From Limisphaera sp049537155 (GTDB taxonomy: Bacteria > Verrucomicrobiota > Verrucomicrobiia > Limisphaerales > Limisphaeraceae): a stretch of DNA of 64,000 bases. The notes under the pieces are model-generated. The model ran no database searches. It was not told the DNA's origin and saw only the letters and a list, made by a program, of their open reading frames with translations. Position 1 is the first letter of the stretch; every line of letters starts with the position of its first letter. The stretch is from NCBI RefSeq assembly GCF_049537155.1, contig NZ_JBMVQZ010000002.1, positions 248,001 to 312,000 on the forward strand, given 5' to 3'. The position numbers and the translations under genes are program-made. This document shows positions 36,858 through 46,434 of the stretch, piece by piece.

Positions 36858-38351
36858 TCAAGGCGTGGCCGGCAAGGCGGATTCCAGAGGGGTCACACTC
36901 GCCTGCACCGGCGGTGCCAGCCGGCGCAACGCCAGCTCCGCCCTGCTCTGCCACTGCACGAAATCCAGACGCCATTTCGCCATCTGAACCAGGGCCTGGA
37001 GCCCCGGGGTGGCATGGGTCCCGAGCTCGCCGGAACGATCGAGGATCCGCTGGTAGGTTTCCGCCGCCAGTTGCGGCTGTTGCAGCCGTTCGTAGGTCAT
37101 GCCCACCTGGTAGAGGACCGGCAGCTGCCACGCCGGTGAGGGATCCAGTTGAGCGAGGGTGAGGTAAATGTCCAGGGCCTTGGTGTAATCGCCTTCGCGG
37201 TAGAGTTGGTTGGCGATCTCGTTGCCGGTGCGCCGTTGCCAGTAGGCCCACACGTCGGGCCGGTCGGCCGTGCGTGCCCGTTGTTCGGTCAGCAGTTTGA
37301 GCACCTGCTGGAGCGCTTCGCTGTTCCGACCCAGTTGTTTGAGTGATCCGGCCAGGAGAAACCGCACCTCCGGCTGCTCCGGCGCATCGGGATAGCGCTC
37401 GAGGAAATCGTAGGCCTGGCTGGCCGCCTCGTCGTGCCGGCCCACCGCTGCGAGCGACCGGATCAGGCGGTACTGCACCAACGGGCGGTTGAGAAACGGA
37501 TTGTTCTGCCGCAGGAGCCGGGTGTAAAACTCGGCCGCTTCGGAAAACCGGCCGCTCAGGTAATGGGTCTCGGCGATATCGATCTGAGCCTGCAGCACCA
37601 GGCGCTGGTAATACTCGAAATGATCGGTCTTCAACACCAGCGCCGCCGTCATCACACTGTAAAACTTGGCGAGCGCGAGGTTGTTGAGGCCCATGCGACG
37701 AAACAGGAGCCCCTGCCGAAGCAGCACCTCGGGTACCCGGGGGTCGCCGGGCCACTTTTGCACGAATTGCGCGTAGACCTGCTGGGCGCGCGGCAGATCG
37801 TTTTCGTCCTGCGCCACCAGGGCAAGCTCCAACAGGGCGGAGCGTTGGATTTCTTCGGGGACATCCTCGGCGAGCAATTCCACCAACAGCGGTGTGGCCT
37901 GGGTCGTTTGTCGGGTCAATCGCAGGTGCCGCGCCAGCTCGAGCTGTCCCTCCAGCTGTTTGAGCCGGCTGGATGCTTCCGCGGCCACGGCCACCTCCGG
38001 TTTCTTGGGCGGCCAGATGAGCGGCGGGGCCGGACCATTGGTATCCGTGTCCGTCGCAACCGCCAGCGGACCGGCCTGTTGGCCTGCCGGGGCAACGGTG
38101 TGGACCGATCCGGCAGAGAGATTGGTTGACTGACCGGACGATGTCGAAGAAGCGGCGAGATCGGGGGGGGCGGTGTTGCCGGTCACGTGGCCGGCGGCGG
38201 CGTGCCCGTCGGGAGCCCCGGCTGCCGGAGGGGCGCCGACCGCGAGCACAAACCCACACGCAACGGCCAGCCATCGGGCGGGGTCGAGCCTCGGCCACGG
38301 ACTGACTGTGCCCTGCAACCGAGTGTGGGCCGGTGGCATGCGCTCTTTCAC
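36858..38351 (-). CDS. exported tetratricopeptide-repeat protein
   Basis: A protein of about 497 residues with a hydrophobic signal-like segment (WLAVACGFVLAVGAPPAAGA) and then an Ala/Thr/Ser-rich spacer. From about residue 125 onward it is a chain of TPR-like helices: PRAQQVYAQFVQKWPGDPRVPEVLLRQGLLF, RFSEAAEFYTRLLRQ, YTKALDIYLTLAQLDP, QLAAETYQRILDRSG. Its general plan recalls periplasmic scaffold proteins such as BamD or YbgF relatives, but no specific family is recognised. The start is GTG 38351, which overlaps the upstream stop (GTGA), or ATG 38339, which has GAAAGAG just before it. It likely acts in the envelope with the small protein encoded upstream. Confidence 0.75.
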   Translation of the reverse strand: MKERMPPAHTRLQGTVSPWPRLDPARWLAVACGFVLAVGAPPAAGAPDGHAAAGHVTGNTAPPDLAASSTSSGQSTNLSAGSVHTVAPAGQQAGPLAVATDTDTNGPAPPLIWPPKKPEVAVAAEASSRLKQLEGQLELARHLRLTRQTTQATPLLVELLAEDVPEEIQRSALLELALVAQDENDLPRAQQVYAQFVQKWPGDPRVPEVLLRQGLLFRRMGLNNLALAKFYSVMTAALVLKTDHFEYYQRLVLQAQIDIAETHYLSGRFSEAAEFYTRLLRQNNPFLNRPLVQYRLIRSLAAVGRHDEAASQAYDFLERYPDAPEQPEVRFLLAGSLKQLGRNSEALQQVLKLLTEQRARTADRPDVWAYWQRRTGNEIANQLYREGDYTKALDIYLTLAQLDPSPAWQLPVLYQVGMTYERLQQPQLAAETYQRILDRSGELGTHATPGLQALVQMAKWRLDFVQWQSRAELALRRLAPPVQASVTPLESALPATP

Positions 38352-39022
38352 GGGGAACGGTAGATTGCCTGGCTGGGCGCTGGCGGTCGCGCCAACGGCG
38401 GTTGAAACTCCACCTCCATCGGTACCACCACGCGCAGGGGCGCCGTGTTGGTGACACCCGGTACCGGTTTGAAGAACTCCACCAGCATTTGCGGTGTCAC
38501 GAGAAGCAAATCGCTTGCCGGTCCTGCGGTGTTCGTGCCGGCGGGAGCGGGATTGGTGTTGCCGATGGCCAGGAGGGGATCAGCGAAGACGAACTCGTAC
38601 GGTGGCGCGGACGGCGCGGACGCTACGCCAGCGGGTACGACAGGGCCATTGGTGGAGGCTGCGGCGACGGCAGGGCCGTTGGTCGAGCCGCTGGCTGCCG
38701 GGGCGGAGACGACGGGGCTGGTTAGGTTTGCCTCGTCAGGGGCAGGGGCAGTGGCCTCCGCGGTGAGGTTCGTGCTCTGGCGATCCGGAAGGTCAATAAC
38801 GATATTTATGCCTTCGTAATCCTCATCGTGTCTTTCAGGTATCGTTAGAAATCGCAGGGGCGGCGGGCCCACGGTGGATAGGTAGCCTGTCCCCTGCAAG
38901 GGTAACGTGGCCAAGTAGATCGCCAGCGCCGTCCATGCGGCCCAGCAGATCCCGCGGCCGTTCCACCGACAAGCCATTGGACGATGTCGGCTTCGTTTCG
39001 TGTGGTTGTCCTTGGCGTTCAT
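38348..39022 (-). CDS. membrane-anchored Ala/Pro/Thr-Asn-rich protein, unknown function
   Basis: A 224-residue protein with no recognised family. A basic N-terminus (KRSRHRPMACRW) leads into a single hydrophobic segment (WAAWTALAIYLATLPLQG), which would anchor it in the inner membrane. The rest is outside-facing, low-complexity and rich in Ala, Pro, Ser and Thr-Asn. TNGP occurs twice with STNGP spacing, suggesting a flexible linker. A conserved-looking C-terminal end (LRVVVPMEVEFQPPLARP) may bind a partner. Its stop overlaps the GTG of the TPR gene, so the two are translationally linked. It is the first gene of the operon ending in the sigma-54 regulator. Three GGCAAA repeats lie upstream. 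Confidence 0.6.
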   Translation of the reverse strand: MNAKDNHTKRSRHRPMACRWNGRGICWAAWTALAIYLATLPLQGTGYLSTVGPPPLRFLTIPERHDEDYEGINIVIDLPDRQSTNLTAEATAPAPDEANLTSPVVSAPAASGSTNGPAVAAASTNGPVVPAGVASAPSAPPYEFVFADPLLAIGNTNPAPAGTNTAGPASDLLLVTPQMLVEFFKPVPGVTNTAPLRVVVPMEVEFQPPLARPPAPSQAIYRSP

Positions 39023-39149
39023 GCCCGCGTCCCTGCCGGTCAATCTTGGGCAGCAAGGGGCAACGATCCGGCCCGTTGTCGGGACCGGATCTGTTCGGGC
39101 CCAGGGCCCTTCCCCCATGCCTGGCCTCCGTACCGCCAGACCATTTATC

Positions 39150-39190
39150 GGCAAAACATGCCCGGACTTGAGGCAAAATCTGCAGGCAAA
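39150..39190. repeat. three GGCAAA direct repeats in a divergent promoter region
   Basis: GGCAAAA occurs at 39150-39156 and 39172-39178, and GGCAAA at 39185-39190. The starts are 22 and 13 bases apart, about 130-170 bases upstream of the leftward operon. Regulator binding is possible, but spacing is irregular. Confidence 0.35.
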
Positions 39191-39525
39191 GTTTTCCGCT
39201 CCCGACCCGCCCGGCCCGGGGTCCGGCGCGGCTGCCGCAAGTGCTTCGGGGCGGCTGCGCCTTGAAGGGGGAAGCGGTGATGGGAGGAGATCAGCGGCGC
39301 CCACCGATCGGACCGGTCTCCCCTGGCGTTGCCACCTGGCCGGATCTGCGGACCGGGGTCTGGCGGCCGGTGGAAGAAGCAGGGGAAAAACGGCACCGAT
39401 GTGAAGTTTCCGATGGCGGAGGTGGTCTGTGGATCGAAGGGTGGCGCGCGTGTCCGGGTGAGCTGGGGTGTGGGTTTGGTGAGGGTGCACTTGCCGGTGG
39501 GCGGGCTGACTGGTTTTCTGGGTGT
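39191..39525. other. intergenic region before VanZ-like gene
   Basis: About 335 bases with no credible gene. The frame of the VanZ-like gene remains open back to 39241 but the extra residues are low-complexity and Gly/Arg-rich. I see no terminator, tRNA or clear promoter. Confidence 0.4.
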
Positions 39526-40047
39526 GTGCGACGGGTCGTCACTTGGTTGGGGTACTGGTTGCCGGTGGGGGTGTGGATGGCGCTGATTTTCACGGCCTCG
39601 GCCGATCCGGAGTCGTTTTCGCGGTCCTCGCGGATCATTGCCCCGCTGGTGCGCTGGTTGTTCCCGCATTGGCCCGAAGCCTGGGTGGACACGGTGGTCC
39701 TGGTGGTGCGGAAACTGGCGCATGTGACGGAATACGCGGTGTTGGGCGTGCTGTTGTGGCGGGCCTTGTGGCGTCCGCGCCGGCCCGAGCTGCGTCCCTG
39801 GCAGTGGCGTCCGGCGGTTTTGACGCTGCTCGTGGTGTTCTCGTATGCGGTCGCGGACGAGTATCATCAAACGTTTGTGCCGGATCGGCAGGGGAGTCCG
39901 TGGGACGTGTTGTTGGACACGACGGGCGGTATTCTGGGGCTGGTTTTTTGCCGGGTCTGGCTGCAGGCGTGGTACCGGCCGCGATCGGGTCGCGCCGTGG
40001 CGCGCGGCGCGTCGCCGGCATCGTGGGGAGCCGCCGCACGCGAATGA
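39526..40047 (+). CDS. VanZ-like membrane protein
   Basis: A membrane protein of about 173 residues in the VanZ-like family. The core motif is present: KLAHVTEYAVLGVLLWRAL, then VADEYHQTFVPDRQGSPWDVLLDTTGGILG. Four hydrophobic segments are visible. The VanZ family takes its name from a teicoplanin-resistance gene, but most chromosomal members have no known role, so resistance should not be inferred. GTG 39526 is used because it places the first helix (VVTWLGYWLPVGVWMALIFTA) near the N-terminus; the frame extends upstream without good residues. The ComEC gene follows after 39 bases on the same strand. Confidence 0.78.
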   Translation: MRRVVTWLGYWLPVGVWMALIFTASADPESFSRSSRIIAPLVRWLFPHWPEAWVDTVVLVVRKLAHVTEYAVLGVLLWRALWRPRRPELRPWQWRPAVLTLLVVFSYAVADEYHQTFVPDRQGSPWDVLLDTTGGILGLVFCRVWLQAWYRPRSGRAVARGASPASWGAAARE

Positions 40048-40086
40048 TGCGGCCGGGTTTGCGGCCGGACTGACGGGCCGGGTTGC

Positions 40087-42513
40087 ATGAAGCGTCCGGG
40101 TGTCTGGCTGGCGCTCTGTGTGGCGGGCGGGATCTGGATGGGAGACAGGCTGCGTCCCCCGCTGGAGCTCCTCTGGGTGGCCGTGTTGCTGGTGTGGGGT
40201 CTTTCCGTCCTCTGGGCGCGGGCACGGCCCTGGCTGATTCCCGTGTTATGCATCGGGGTGGGCGCATTGAACCTGGTGCGGGACACGACGCCGGTTTGTC
40301 CGGCGGATTTGCGGCATGTGGTGGCGGAGCGGCTGCCGGCGTTGGTGACTGTGCAGGGGCGGTTGGTGGAGACTCCCCGTTTGCGCATGCGGATCCACGA
40401 CGGTGAAGCTGTGTGGAAGACCGTGGCCTCCCTGGAGGTGACGGCGCTTGCCCGGGGTGATCAATGGGAGCCGGCGCGGGGCCGGATCTGGGTGTTGACA
40501 CCCGGGGAGTTGCCGCCGGCGTTTCACGGGGGACAGTTCGTGGAGGTGAGGGGTGTGTTGGAACGGCCCGCCGGAGCCCGGGCCCCGGGCTCGTTCGATT
40601 ACCGGGCCTGGCTGGCACGGCGCGGGATCCATTACCAACTCCGGGCCGCCACGGCGGCGGATTGGAAACCGATCGGCCCCGAAACGCCGCTGCCGTGGAC
40701 GGACCGGTTCGTGGATTGGGCGACGCGACAACTGCAGCGGGGGCAACCACCGGATGCGGCGTTGGATCTGCTTCGGGCGATGACGCTGGGCTGGCGCACG
40801 GCGTTGACCGACGAGGTCGCCGAGGTGTTCATGCGCTCGGGCACGATGCACGTGTTTGCCATCAGCGGGCTTCACATCGCGCTGCTGGGTGGTGTGGTGG
40901 TGACGTTGCTGCGGGTGATGCGCCTGTCACGCGCCGCGTGTGCGTGTGTGCTGATTTTGCTGATCTGGTTTTACACGGCGGCGACGGGGTGGCAGCCCTC
41001 GGCGGTGCGGGCCTCGCTGATGACCAGCATGGTGGCGTGTGCCTGGCTGCTCAGCCGGCCGGTGGACGTGCTCAATGCGATCGGGTGGGCGGCGGTGCTG
41101 ATCCTGTTGGGGGAACCGCAACAGTTGTTTCATGTCGGTTTCCAACTCTCCTTTGCCGTGGTGGCCGCGCTGGCGGCGGGGATGCCGAAGGTGGAGACCT
41201 GGCTGCGCAACCGGCTGCGGGCCGATCCGTTGTTGCCGCCTGAACTGGCGGGAGGATGGCGGGCGTGGACACGTGAGGGTCTGCGCCGGGTGCTGTTGGC
41301 GGCTGCGGTCTCGGCCCTGGCCTGGCTCGGTTCGCTCCCGCTGATTGCGTATCATTTTCACCTGGTCACCCCGGTGACGCTGGTGGCGAACCTGGTGGTG
41401 GTGCCGTGCGCTGCGCTGGCGCTGGCGAGCTGTGTGGGGAGCTGGGTGTGTGGTCCGATTTCCGGGCTTCTGTGCGAGTTGTTCAACCACAGTGCGTGGT
41501 TGTGGATGCGTTTGATGATGGGGGTGAGTACGTGGGCGGCGACCCTGCCCGGGGGAAGTTTTCACGTGAGTGGTCCCGCGGTTCCCGAGATCCTGGGGTA
41601 CTACATCTGGCTGGCAGGCGCGGCAGCCGGGGCGCTCTTGCGACCGGGTTGGCGCGGACCGTGGTGGGCGGTGGCGATTCTGGGTGTGGGTGTGGGTGCC
41701 TGGGTCCGGTGGGAAGCCGCCCGGCAGGCGCGGTTGGTGCTGTTGCCGGCTGCGGAGGCCCCCGTGGCGTATGTCACGGGTCCGGCCTCGCGGCGTTGCG
41801 TCCTGGTCAACTGCGGCACGGCGGAGGACGTGGAGTTCGTGGTGAAGCCGTTCTTGCAGGCGGACGGGGTGGACCGGCTGTCCGGCATTCTGTTGGGCAC
41901 GGCGCTCGCCGCATCCGGCGGCGGGTTGACGAATCTGGTGTCCACATTTCGGCCGGAGCAGTTGTGGGTGGGCGATGGAACGATCCGTTCCCGCGCGGTG
42001 AGAGAAAGCCTGGCGGCGTGCGAACGCGCAGGGGTACGGTTGGTTTACGTGGCCCGGGGCGACTCCTGGTCGCTTGGCGAGGTGCTGCATCCGGCGGGGG
42101 AGGACCACTGGCGCCGCGCGGCCGATGCCTCGGTGGTGTGGAGAGGGACACTGGCCGGGTTGCGGGTGTTATGGTGGGGCGGTTTGAGTGAGGAGGGTGC
42201 TCGAGGGTTGCTGAAGAGGGAGGATGAACTGGAGGCAGACATTCTGCTATTGGGTGGATCGGGGTTGGAGAGTTGGATCCTGTCGGAGTTGCTCGAGCGG
42301 GTGCGCCCCCGCTGGGTCCTGGTGGCGGATGGATCGCCGGGGCGGCCTCTCCGCTGGCTGGAGGGTGTGCGCGAGGTGTTGGGCGGCAGAGGCGTGAATT
42401 TCTGGTGCACGAGCGAGGCCGGCGCGGTGGACTGCCGTTGGGACGGTCGTCGGTTGCGACTGCGCTCGGCAAACGGTTGGGTGTGGGAGGGCGAAGTGGG
42501 GAATCATCAGTAG
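40087..42513 (+). CDS. comEC: ComEC/Rec2-family DNA uptake channel protein
   Basis: An 808-residue polytopic protein of the ComEC/Rec2 family, the inner-membrane channel for single-stranded DNA in natural transformation. The N-terminal DUF4131-like part (GRLVETPRLRMRIHDGE) and soluble region are followed by the competence domain, with MRSGTMHVFAISGLHIALLGG and WQPSAVRASLM. The C-terminal metallo-beta-lactamase-like domain begins near residue 560. Its canonical metal motif around THxxxDHxGG is replaced by LLGTALAASGGGL near residue 600, so a metal centre seems lost. ATG 40087 gives the family start. Other competence genes are not in the window. Its partner could be encoded elsewhere. Confidence 0.93.
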   Translation: MKRPGVWLALCVAGGIWMGDRLRPPLELLWVAVLLVWGLSVLWARARPWLIPVLCIGVGALNLVRDTTPVCPADLRHVVAERLPALVTVQGRLVETPRLRMRIHDGEAVWKTVASLEVTALARGDQWEPARGRIWVLTPGELPPAFHGGQFVEVRGVLERPAGARAPGSFDYRAWLARRGIHYQLRAATAADWKPIGPETPLPWTDRFVDWATRQLQRGQPPDAALDLLRAMTLGWRTALTDEVAEVFMRSGTMHVFAISGLHIALLGGVVVTLLRVMRLSRAACACVLILLIWFYTAATGWQPSAVRASLMTSMVACAWLLSRPVDVLNAIGWAAVLILLGEPQQLFHVGFQLSFAVVAALAAGMPKVETWLRNRLRADPLLPPELAGGWRAWTREGLRRVLLAAAVSALAWLGSLPLIAYHFHLVTPVTLVANLVVVPCAALALASCVGSWVCGPISGLLCELFNHSAWLWMRLMMGVSTWAATLPGGSFHVSGPAVPEILGYYIWLAGAAAGALLRPGWRGPWWAVAILGVGVGAWVRWEAARQARLVLLPAAEAPVAYVTGPASRRCVLVNCGTAEDVEFVVKPFLQADGVDRLSGILLGTALAASGGGLTNLVSTFRPEQLWVGDGTIRSRAVRESLAACERAGVRLVYVARGDSWSLGEVLHPAGEDHWRRAADASVVWRGTLAGLRVLWWGGLSEEGARGLLKREDELEADILLLGGSGLESWILSELLERVRPRWVLVADGSPGRPLRWLEGVREVLGGRGVNFWCTSEAGAVDCRWDGRRLRLRSANGWVWEGEVGNHQ

Positions 42514-42618
42514 GGGTTGGGGCGCGCGATAGCGCCGGGGTGGGCGGGAAGGCGGCCCTTGTGGGGCGTCCGTGCGCCCGGCCGTTCCGACTGGCCTTGT
42601 GTGAGGATGCTCCGCATC

Positions 42619-44994
42619 ATGCCTGGCATGAAACGGATCCTCTGCCTTTTGGTGTGGGCGGCTTGGTGCCGGTCGGCGTGGGTGTGGGCGGGGCTGCAGG
42701 AGGGCACCGACGATTCGCGCTGGGTGTTGTGGTACCGGCAGCCTGCGCGGGAATGGACCGAGGCGCTGCCCGTGGGCAACGGCCGGTTGGGGGCCATGGT
42801 GTTCGGAGGTGCGCCCGAGGAACGGATCCAGTTCAACGAGGACACACTCTGGCTGGGTGAACCCCGGGATTATTCGCGGCCCGGGGCGTGGCGTCATCTG
42901 GAGACGTTGCGGCGGTTGTTGTTCGAGGGCCGGCAACGGGAGGCGGAGGGACTCGCGATGCGCGAGTTCATGAGCGTGCCCCTGCGGCAGATGCCTTATC
43001 AACCGTTTGCAGATTTGATGATCCGCTTCGATCATCGGGAAACGGTGGAGGGTTACCGCCGGGAACTGAACCTGGACGAGGGCGCCGTCCGGGTGCGATA
43101 TCGGGCTGGTGGAACGGGGTACGAGCGCACGGTCTTTTCGAGTGCGCCGCATCAGGTGTTGGTGGTGCATCTGCAGGCGGATCGGCCGGGCGGCCTCTCT
43201 TTTCGAGTCTGGTTTCGTTGTCCGCACACCAACTCGCAGGCGCGCGTGCAGGGGGTGAACCGCCTGATTCTGCAGGGTCGGGTGCGCAACTTTGATCAGG
43301 CGAACAAAATCGAGATCCGCAACCCCATGCGGTTCGAGGCGGTGCTGGAGGCTCGTGCGCGGGGCGGAACGGTCCGGGGCGAGGGCGACGCGCTGGTGGT
43401 GGAAAACGCGGACAGGGTCACGCTGTTGCTGGCGGCTGCGACCTGTTACGTGAATTTCCAGGAGGTCTGGGCCGACCCGGGCGAGCGGTGCACCCGCGTG
43501 TTGGAGGAGGTGCGGCGCAAGGGTTTTGAGGACCTCTGGCGGGCTCATCTGCGGGATCATCAGGAACGGTTCCGACGGGTGAGCCTTGACCTGGGACACG
43601 GCCCGGGAGACGAGCTGGCCACTGACGAGCGCCTGCGGCGCGCGCGCGACCATGACGATCCGGGGCTGGCGGCGCTGGTGTTTCAGTACGGTCGTTATCT
43701 GTTGATGGCCAGCAGCCGTCCGGGGACGCAGCCGGCCAATTTGCAGGGTATCTGGAACGAGAGTCTGCGTCCGCCCTGGGACAGCAAGTACACCTGCAAC
43801 ATCAACGTGGAGATGAACTACTGGCCGGCCGAGGTGACAAACCTGCCGGAGTGTCACGAGCCGTTGTTCGATGCATTGGACGAGCTGGTGGTCTCCGGCC
43901 GGCGAACGGCCCGGAATCATTACAATGCCCGCGGCTGGGTGTTGCATCACAACTTTGATCTCTGGCGGGGCACGGCCCCGATCAACCACAGCGATCACGG
44001 AATCTGGGTGACGGGCGGGGCCTGGCTGAGCCTGCATCTGTGGGAACATTATTTGTTCGGTCAGGACCGGGATTTCCTGGCGCGGCGGGCCTATCCCGTG
44101 ATGAAGGAGGCGGCCCTGTTTTTCGTGGATTACCTGGTGGAGGATCCGCGCACGGGTTACCTGATCAGCGGACCGTCCAACTCGCCCGAGCATGGCGGCC
44201 TGGTCATGGGCCCGACGATGGATCACCAGATCATCCGCTCCCTCTTTGCCGCGGTGAGCGAGGCGGCGCGAATCCTGGGGACGGACGAGGCTTTTGCGGC
44301 GGAACTGGACCGGTTGCGCGCGCGGATCGCACCCAACCGGGTCGGACGCCTGGGCCAGTTGCAGGAGTGGCTGGAAGACAAGGACGATCCGAACAACAAA
44401 CACCGGCACGTGTCGCATCTGTGGGCCGTGTATCCCGGCTGTGAGATCAACTGGCGCACGACCAACCTGTTCCAAGCTGCCCGGCAGTCGCTCGTGTTCC
44501 GCGGAGACGAGGCGACCGGCTGGAGCATGGGATGGAAGATCAATCTCTGGGCGCGGTTCCTGGACGGCGATCACGCCTACAAGATCCTGCGGAACCTCTT
44601 GGCTCCGGTGGGCAGCCGGGCCGACGGCGGGTTGTACCCGAACCTGTTCGATGCGCATCCGCCGTTCCAGATTGACGGAAACTTCGGCGCCACGGCCGGG
44701 ATTGCCGAGATGCTTTTGCAGAGTCATATGCGGGATGAGCAGGGTCGGTTCATCCTTCATTTGCTGCCGGCCCTGCCTTCCGCATGGCCGGATGGCAGGG
44801 TGCGCGGTTTGCGCGCGCGGGGCGGGTTCGAGGTGGACCTGGCCTGGCAGGGCGGCAGGTTGACCGAGGTGACGGTTCGCAGTCGGCCGGGCCGCGAATG
44901 TGTGCTCCTGTACGAGGGGCGCGAACGCCCCATCCAGCTTCGGCGCGGGGGCAGCCTGACTCTCGACGGTCGTCTGGAGCGAAAAGGCACGTAG
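42619..44994 (+). CDS. secreted alpha-L-fucosidase, GH95-like
   Basis: A 791-residue glycoside hydrolase of family GH95, which releases fucose, typically from 1,2-linked sites. A signal-like N-terminus (MKRILCLLVWAAWCRSAWVWA) is followed by the N-terminal beta-domain (PVGNGRLGAMVFGGAPEERIQFNEDTLW). The catalytic (alpha/alpha)6 barrel shows CNINVEMNYWPAEV, with the two Asn known to activate water, SGPSNSPEHGG with the catalytic Glu, and HPPFQIDGNFG with the Asp. The set matches characterised GH95 enzymes such as AfcA. The start is taken as ATG 42619, with GAGG 12 bases upstream; ATG 42607 and 42628 are also in frame. It follows comEC with a 105-base gap. Confidence 0.93.
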   Translation: MPGMKRILCLLVWAAWCRSAWVWAGLQEGTDDSRWVLWYRQPAREWTEALPVGNGRLGAMVFGGAPEERIQFNEDTLWLGEPRDYSRPGAWRHLETLRRLLFEGRQREAEGLAMREFMSVPLRQMPYQPFADLMIRFDHRETVEGYRRELNLDEGAVRVRYRAGGTGYERTVFSSAPHQVLVVHLQADRPGGLSFRVWFRCPHTNSQARVQGVNRLILQGRVRNFDQANKIEIRNPMRFEAVLEARARGGTVRGEGDALVVENADRVTLLLAAATCYVNFQEVWADPGERCTRVLEEVRRKGFEDLWRAHLRDHQERFRRVSLDLGHGPGDELATDERLRRARDHDDPGLAALVFQYGRYLLMASSRPGTQPANLQGIWNESLRPPWDSKYTCNINVEMNYWPAEVTNLPECHEPLFDALDELVVSGRRTARNHYNARGWVLHHNFDLWRGTAPINHSDHGIWVTGGAWLSLHLWEHYLFGQDRDFLARRAYPVMKEAALFFVDYLVEDPRTGYLISGPSNSPEHGGLVMGPTMDHQIIRSLFAAVSEAARILGTDEAFAAELDRLRARIAPNRVGRLGQLQEWLEDKDDPNNKHRHVSHLWAVYPGCEINWRTTNLFQAARQSLVFRGDEATGWSMGWKINLWARFLDGDHAYKILRNLLAPVGSRADGGLYPNLFDAHPPFQIDGNFGATAGIAEMLLQSHMRDEQGRFILHLLPALPSAWPDGRVRGLRARGGFEVDLAWQGGRLTEVTVRSRPGRECVLLYEGRERPIQLRRGGSLTLDGRLERKGT

Positions 44995-45076
44995 CGCGGT
45001 CAACCCGGGTTCTGCCCTGCGCGCAACCGGCCGCGTGTACGGGATGCGGGCGGGCGTGGTGGTTTCAGGGGGAGGC

Positions 45077-46315
45077 ATGGACAAATGCACGGAAACGCTG
45101 GCGGTCGTCATCTTCGCGCTGACGTATCTGCTGATCAGCGGCAGGCGGCTGAAGATGCTGCCGTTGAACCGGCCGGCGGCGGCCGTTTTGGGCACGGCGC
45201 TGATGGTGGCGGCCGGGGTGTTGACGCCGGAGGAAGCCTACCGGGCGGTGGACCATGACACGCTGGTGCTGTTGCTGGGGATGATGCTCATTGCCGCTTA
45301 TCTGCACCTGGCCGGGTTCTTCGAGTGGTGCGCGGATCGGATCCTGCGGTGGGCCCGGACGCCGGTCCGGCTGCTGGCCGGTTTGATGGCGGTTTCCGGT
45401 GTGGCATCGGCGTTGTTGGTGAATGACACCGTCTGTCTCATGCTGACGCCGTTGGTGGTGGCGGTGATGGTCCGTGGCGGTCTGCCGCTGGCGCCCTATC
45501 TGCTGGCGCTGGCCATGAGTGCGAACCTCGGCAGCGTGGCCACCCTGGTGGGGAATCCGCAAAACATGATCATCGGCTCGCTGTCGGGACTTTCCTTCGC
45601 GGGTTTCACCCGATCGCTGCTGTTGCCCGCGCTGGCCGGTTTGGGGATCGCGTTTCTCATTCTCTGGTTCGGGTTCCGCCGGATCCTGCGGTCGGCCCGG
45701 ATCCGACGTCCGCAGGGGCCGCCGCCTCCGATGGACCGGCGATTGGTGGCCCTGAGCCTGGTGGTGCTGGCGGGTGTGTTCGCGGGTTTTCTGGCCGGTT
45801 GGAACCTGGCGTGGACGGCCCTGACGGGTGCCGCGGCGCTGATGGTGTTGGCGCGGCGGGATACGCATGAGGTGCTGCGACAGGTGGACTGGCATTTGCT
45901 GGTCTTTTTCGCGGCGTTGTTCGTGGTGGTGGAGGGTTTCAACCGCACCGGTCTGCCGGACCGGTGGTATGTGCAGGTCCGACCCCTGTTCGGCGAGACG
46001 GCGGTGTCGCAGGCGGTCCATCTGACCTGGTTTTCGTTGGTGGGGTCGAATTTGTTCTCGAATGTCCCGTTCGTGCTGGTGGCTGGTCAGTGGATGGCGA
46101 ACTTTGCGGATCCGGCGCTGATGTGGAAGGTGATGGCGCTGGCCACGACGTTTGCGGGGAACCTGACGATTCTGGGGTCGGTGGCGAACATCATCGTGGT
46201 GGAATCGGCCCGCGGTCATTGCGAGATCGGCTTTTGGGATTACGCGCGGGTGGGAATCCCGGTGACGATCTTGAGCACGGCCATCGGGCTGCTGCTGTTG
46301 GTGTGGGTGGGGTGA
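45077..46315 (+). CDS. anion transporter, ArsB/SLC13-like (YbiR type)
   Basis: A 412-residue membrane protein with about 11 hydrophobic helices of the ion-transporter superfamily (ArsB, NhaD, CitT/SLC13). The signatures are NDTVCLMLTPLVVAVM and NLGSVATLVGNPQNMIIG, with the second half carrying a matching SNLFSNVPFVLV and ATTFAGNLTILGSVANIIV. These two re-entrant loops form the substrate site in known relatives. The best comparison is the YbiR-like branch, whose substrate is not known. ATG 45077, after a strong GGGGGAGG sequence, is the likely start; the frame is open upstream. Arsenite, dicarboxylate and sulphate remain open options. Confidence 0.82.
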   Translation: MDKCTETLAVVIFALTYLLISGRRLKMLPLNRPAAAVLGTALMVAAGVLTPEEAYRAVDHDTLVLLLGMMLIAAYLHLAGFFEWCADRILRWARTPVRLLAGLMAVSGVASALLVNDTVCLMLTPLVVAVMVRGGLPLAPYLLALAMSANLGSVATLVGNPQNMIIGSLSGLSFAGFTRSLLLPALAGLGIAFLILWFGFRRILRSARIRRPQGPPPPMDRRLVALSLVVLAGVFAGFLAGWNLAWTALTGAAALMVLARRDTHEVLRQVDWHLLVFFAALFVVVEGFNRTGLPDRWYVQVRPLFGETAVSQAVHLTWFSLVGSNLFSNVPFVLVAGQWMANFADPALMWKVMALATTFAGNLTILGSVANIIVVESARGHCEIGFWDYARVGIPVTILSTAIGLLLLVWVG

Positions 46316-46393
46316 TGGCCGGGTGCGGATGGGCCGGCGCGGTTTCCCCCGGGGATCTTGGGCCGATTTGAGGTTCGAAAGGTCCGTTCCTTG

Positions 46394-46422
46394 TTGTCTC
46401 CCTTCGGCGGGGTTCGCACAAT
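46394..46422 (+). promoter_or_regulatory. candidate promoter of pyruvate carboxylase gene
   Basis: TTGTCT (46394-46399) and CACAAT (46417-46422) are 17 bases apart, about 12 bases before the ATG. The leader would be very short. The match is fair, not strong. Confidence 0.4.
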
Positions 46423-46434
46423 GGCGGCTGTCTC

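Noticed and set aside
39526..40047. Glycopeptide resistance from the VanZ-like gene
   Set aside because: Most chromosomal VanZ-like proteins have no resistance link, and no vanA/H/X genes are nearby.
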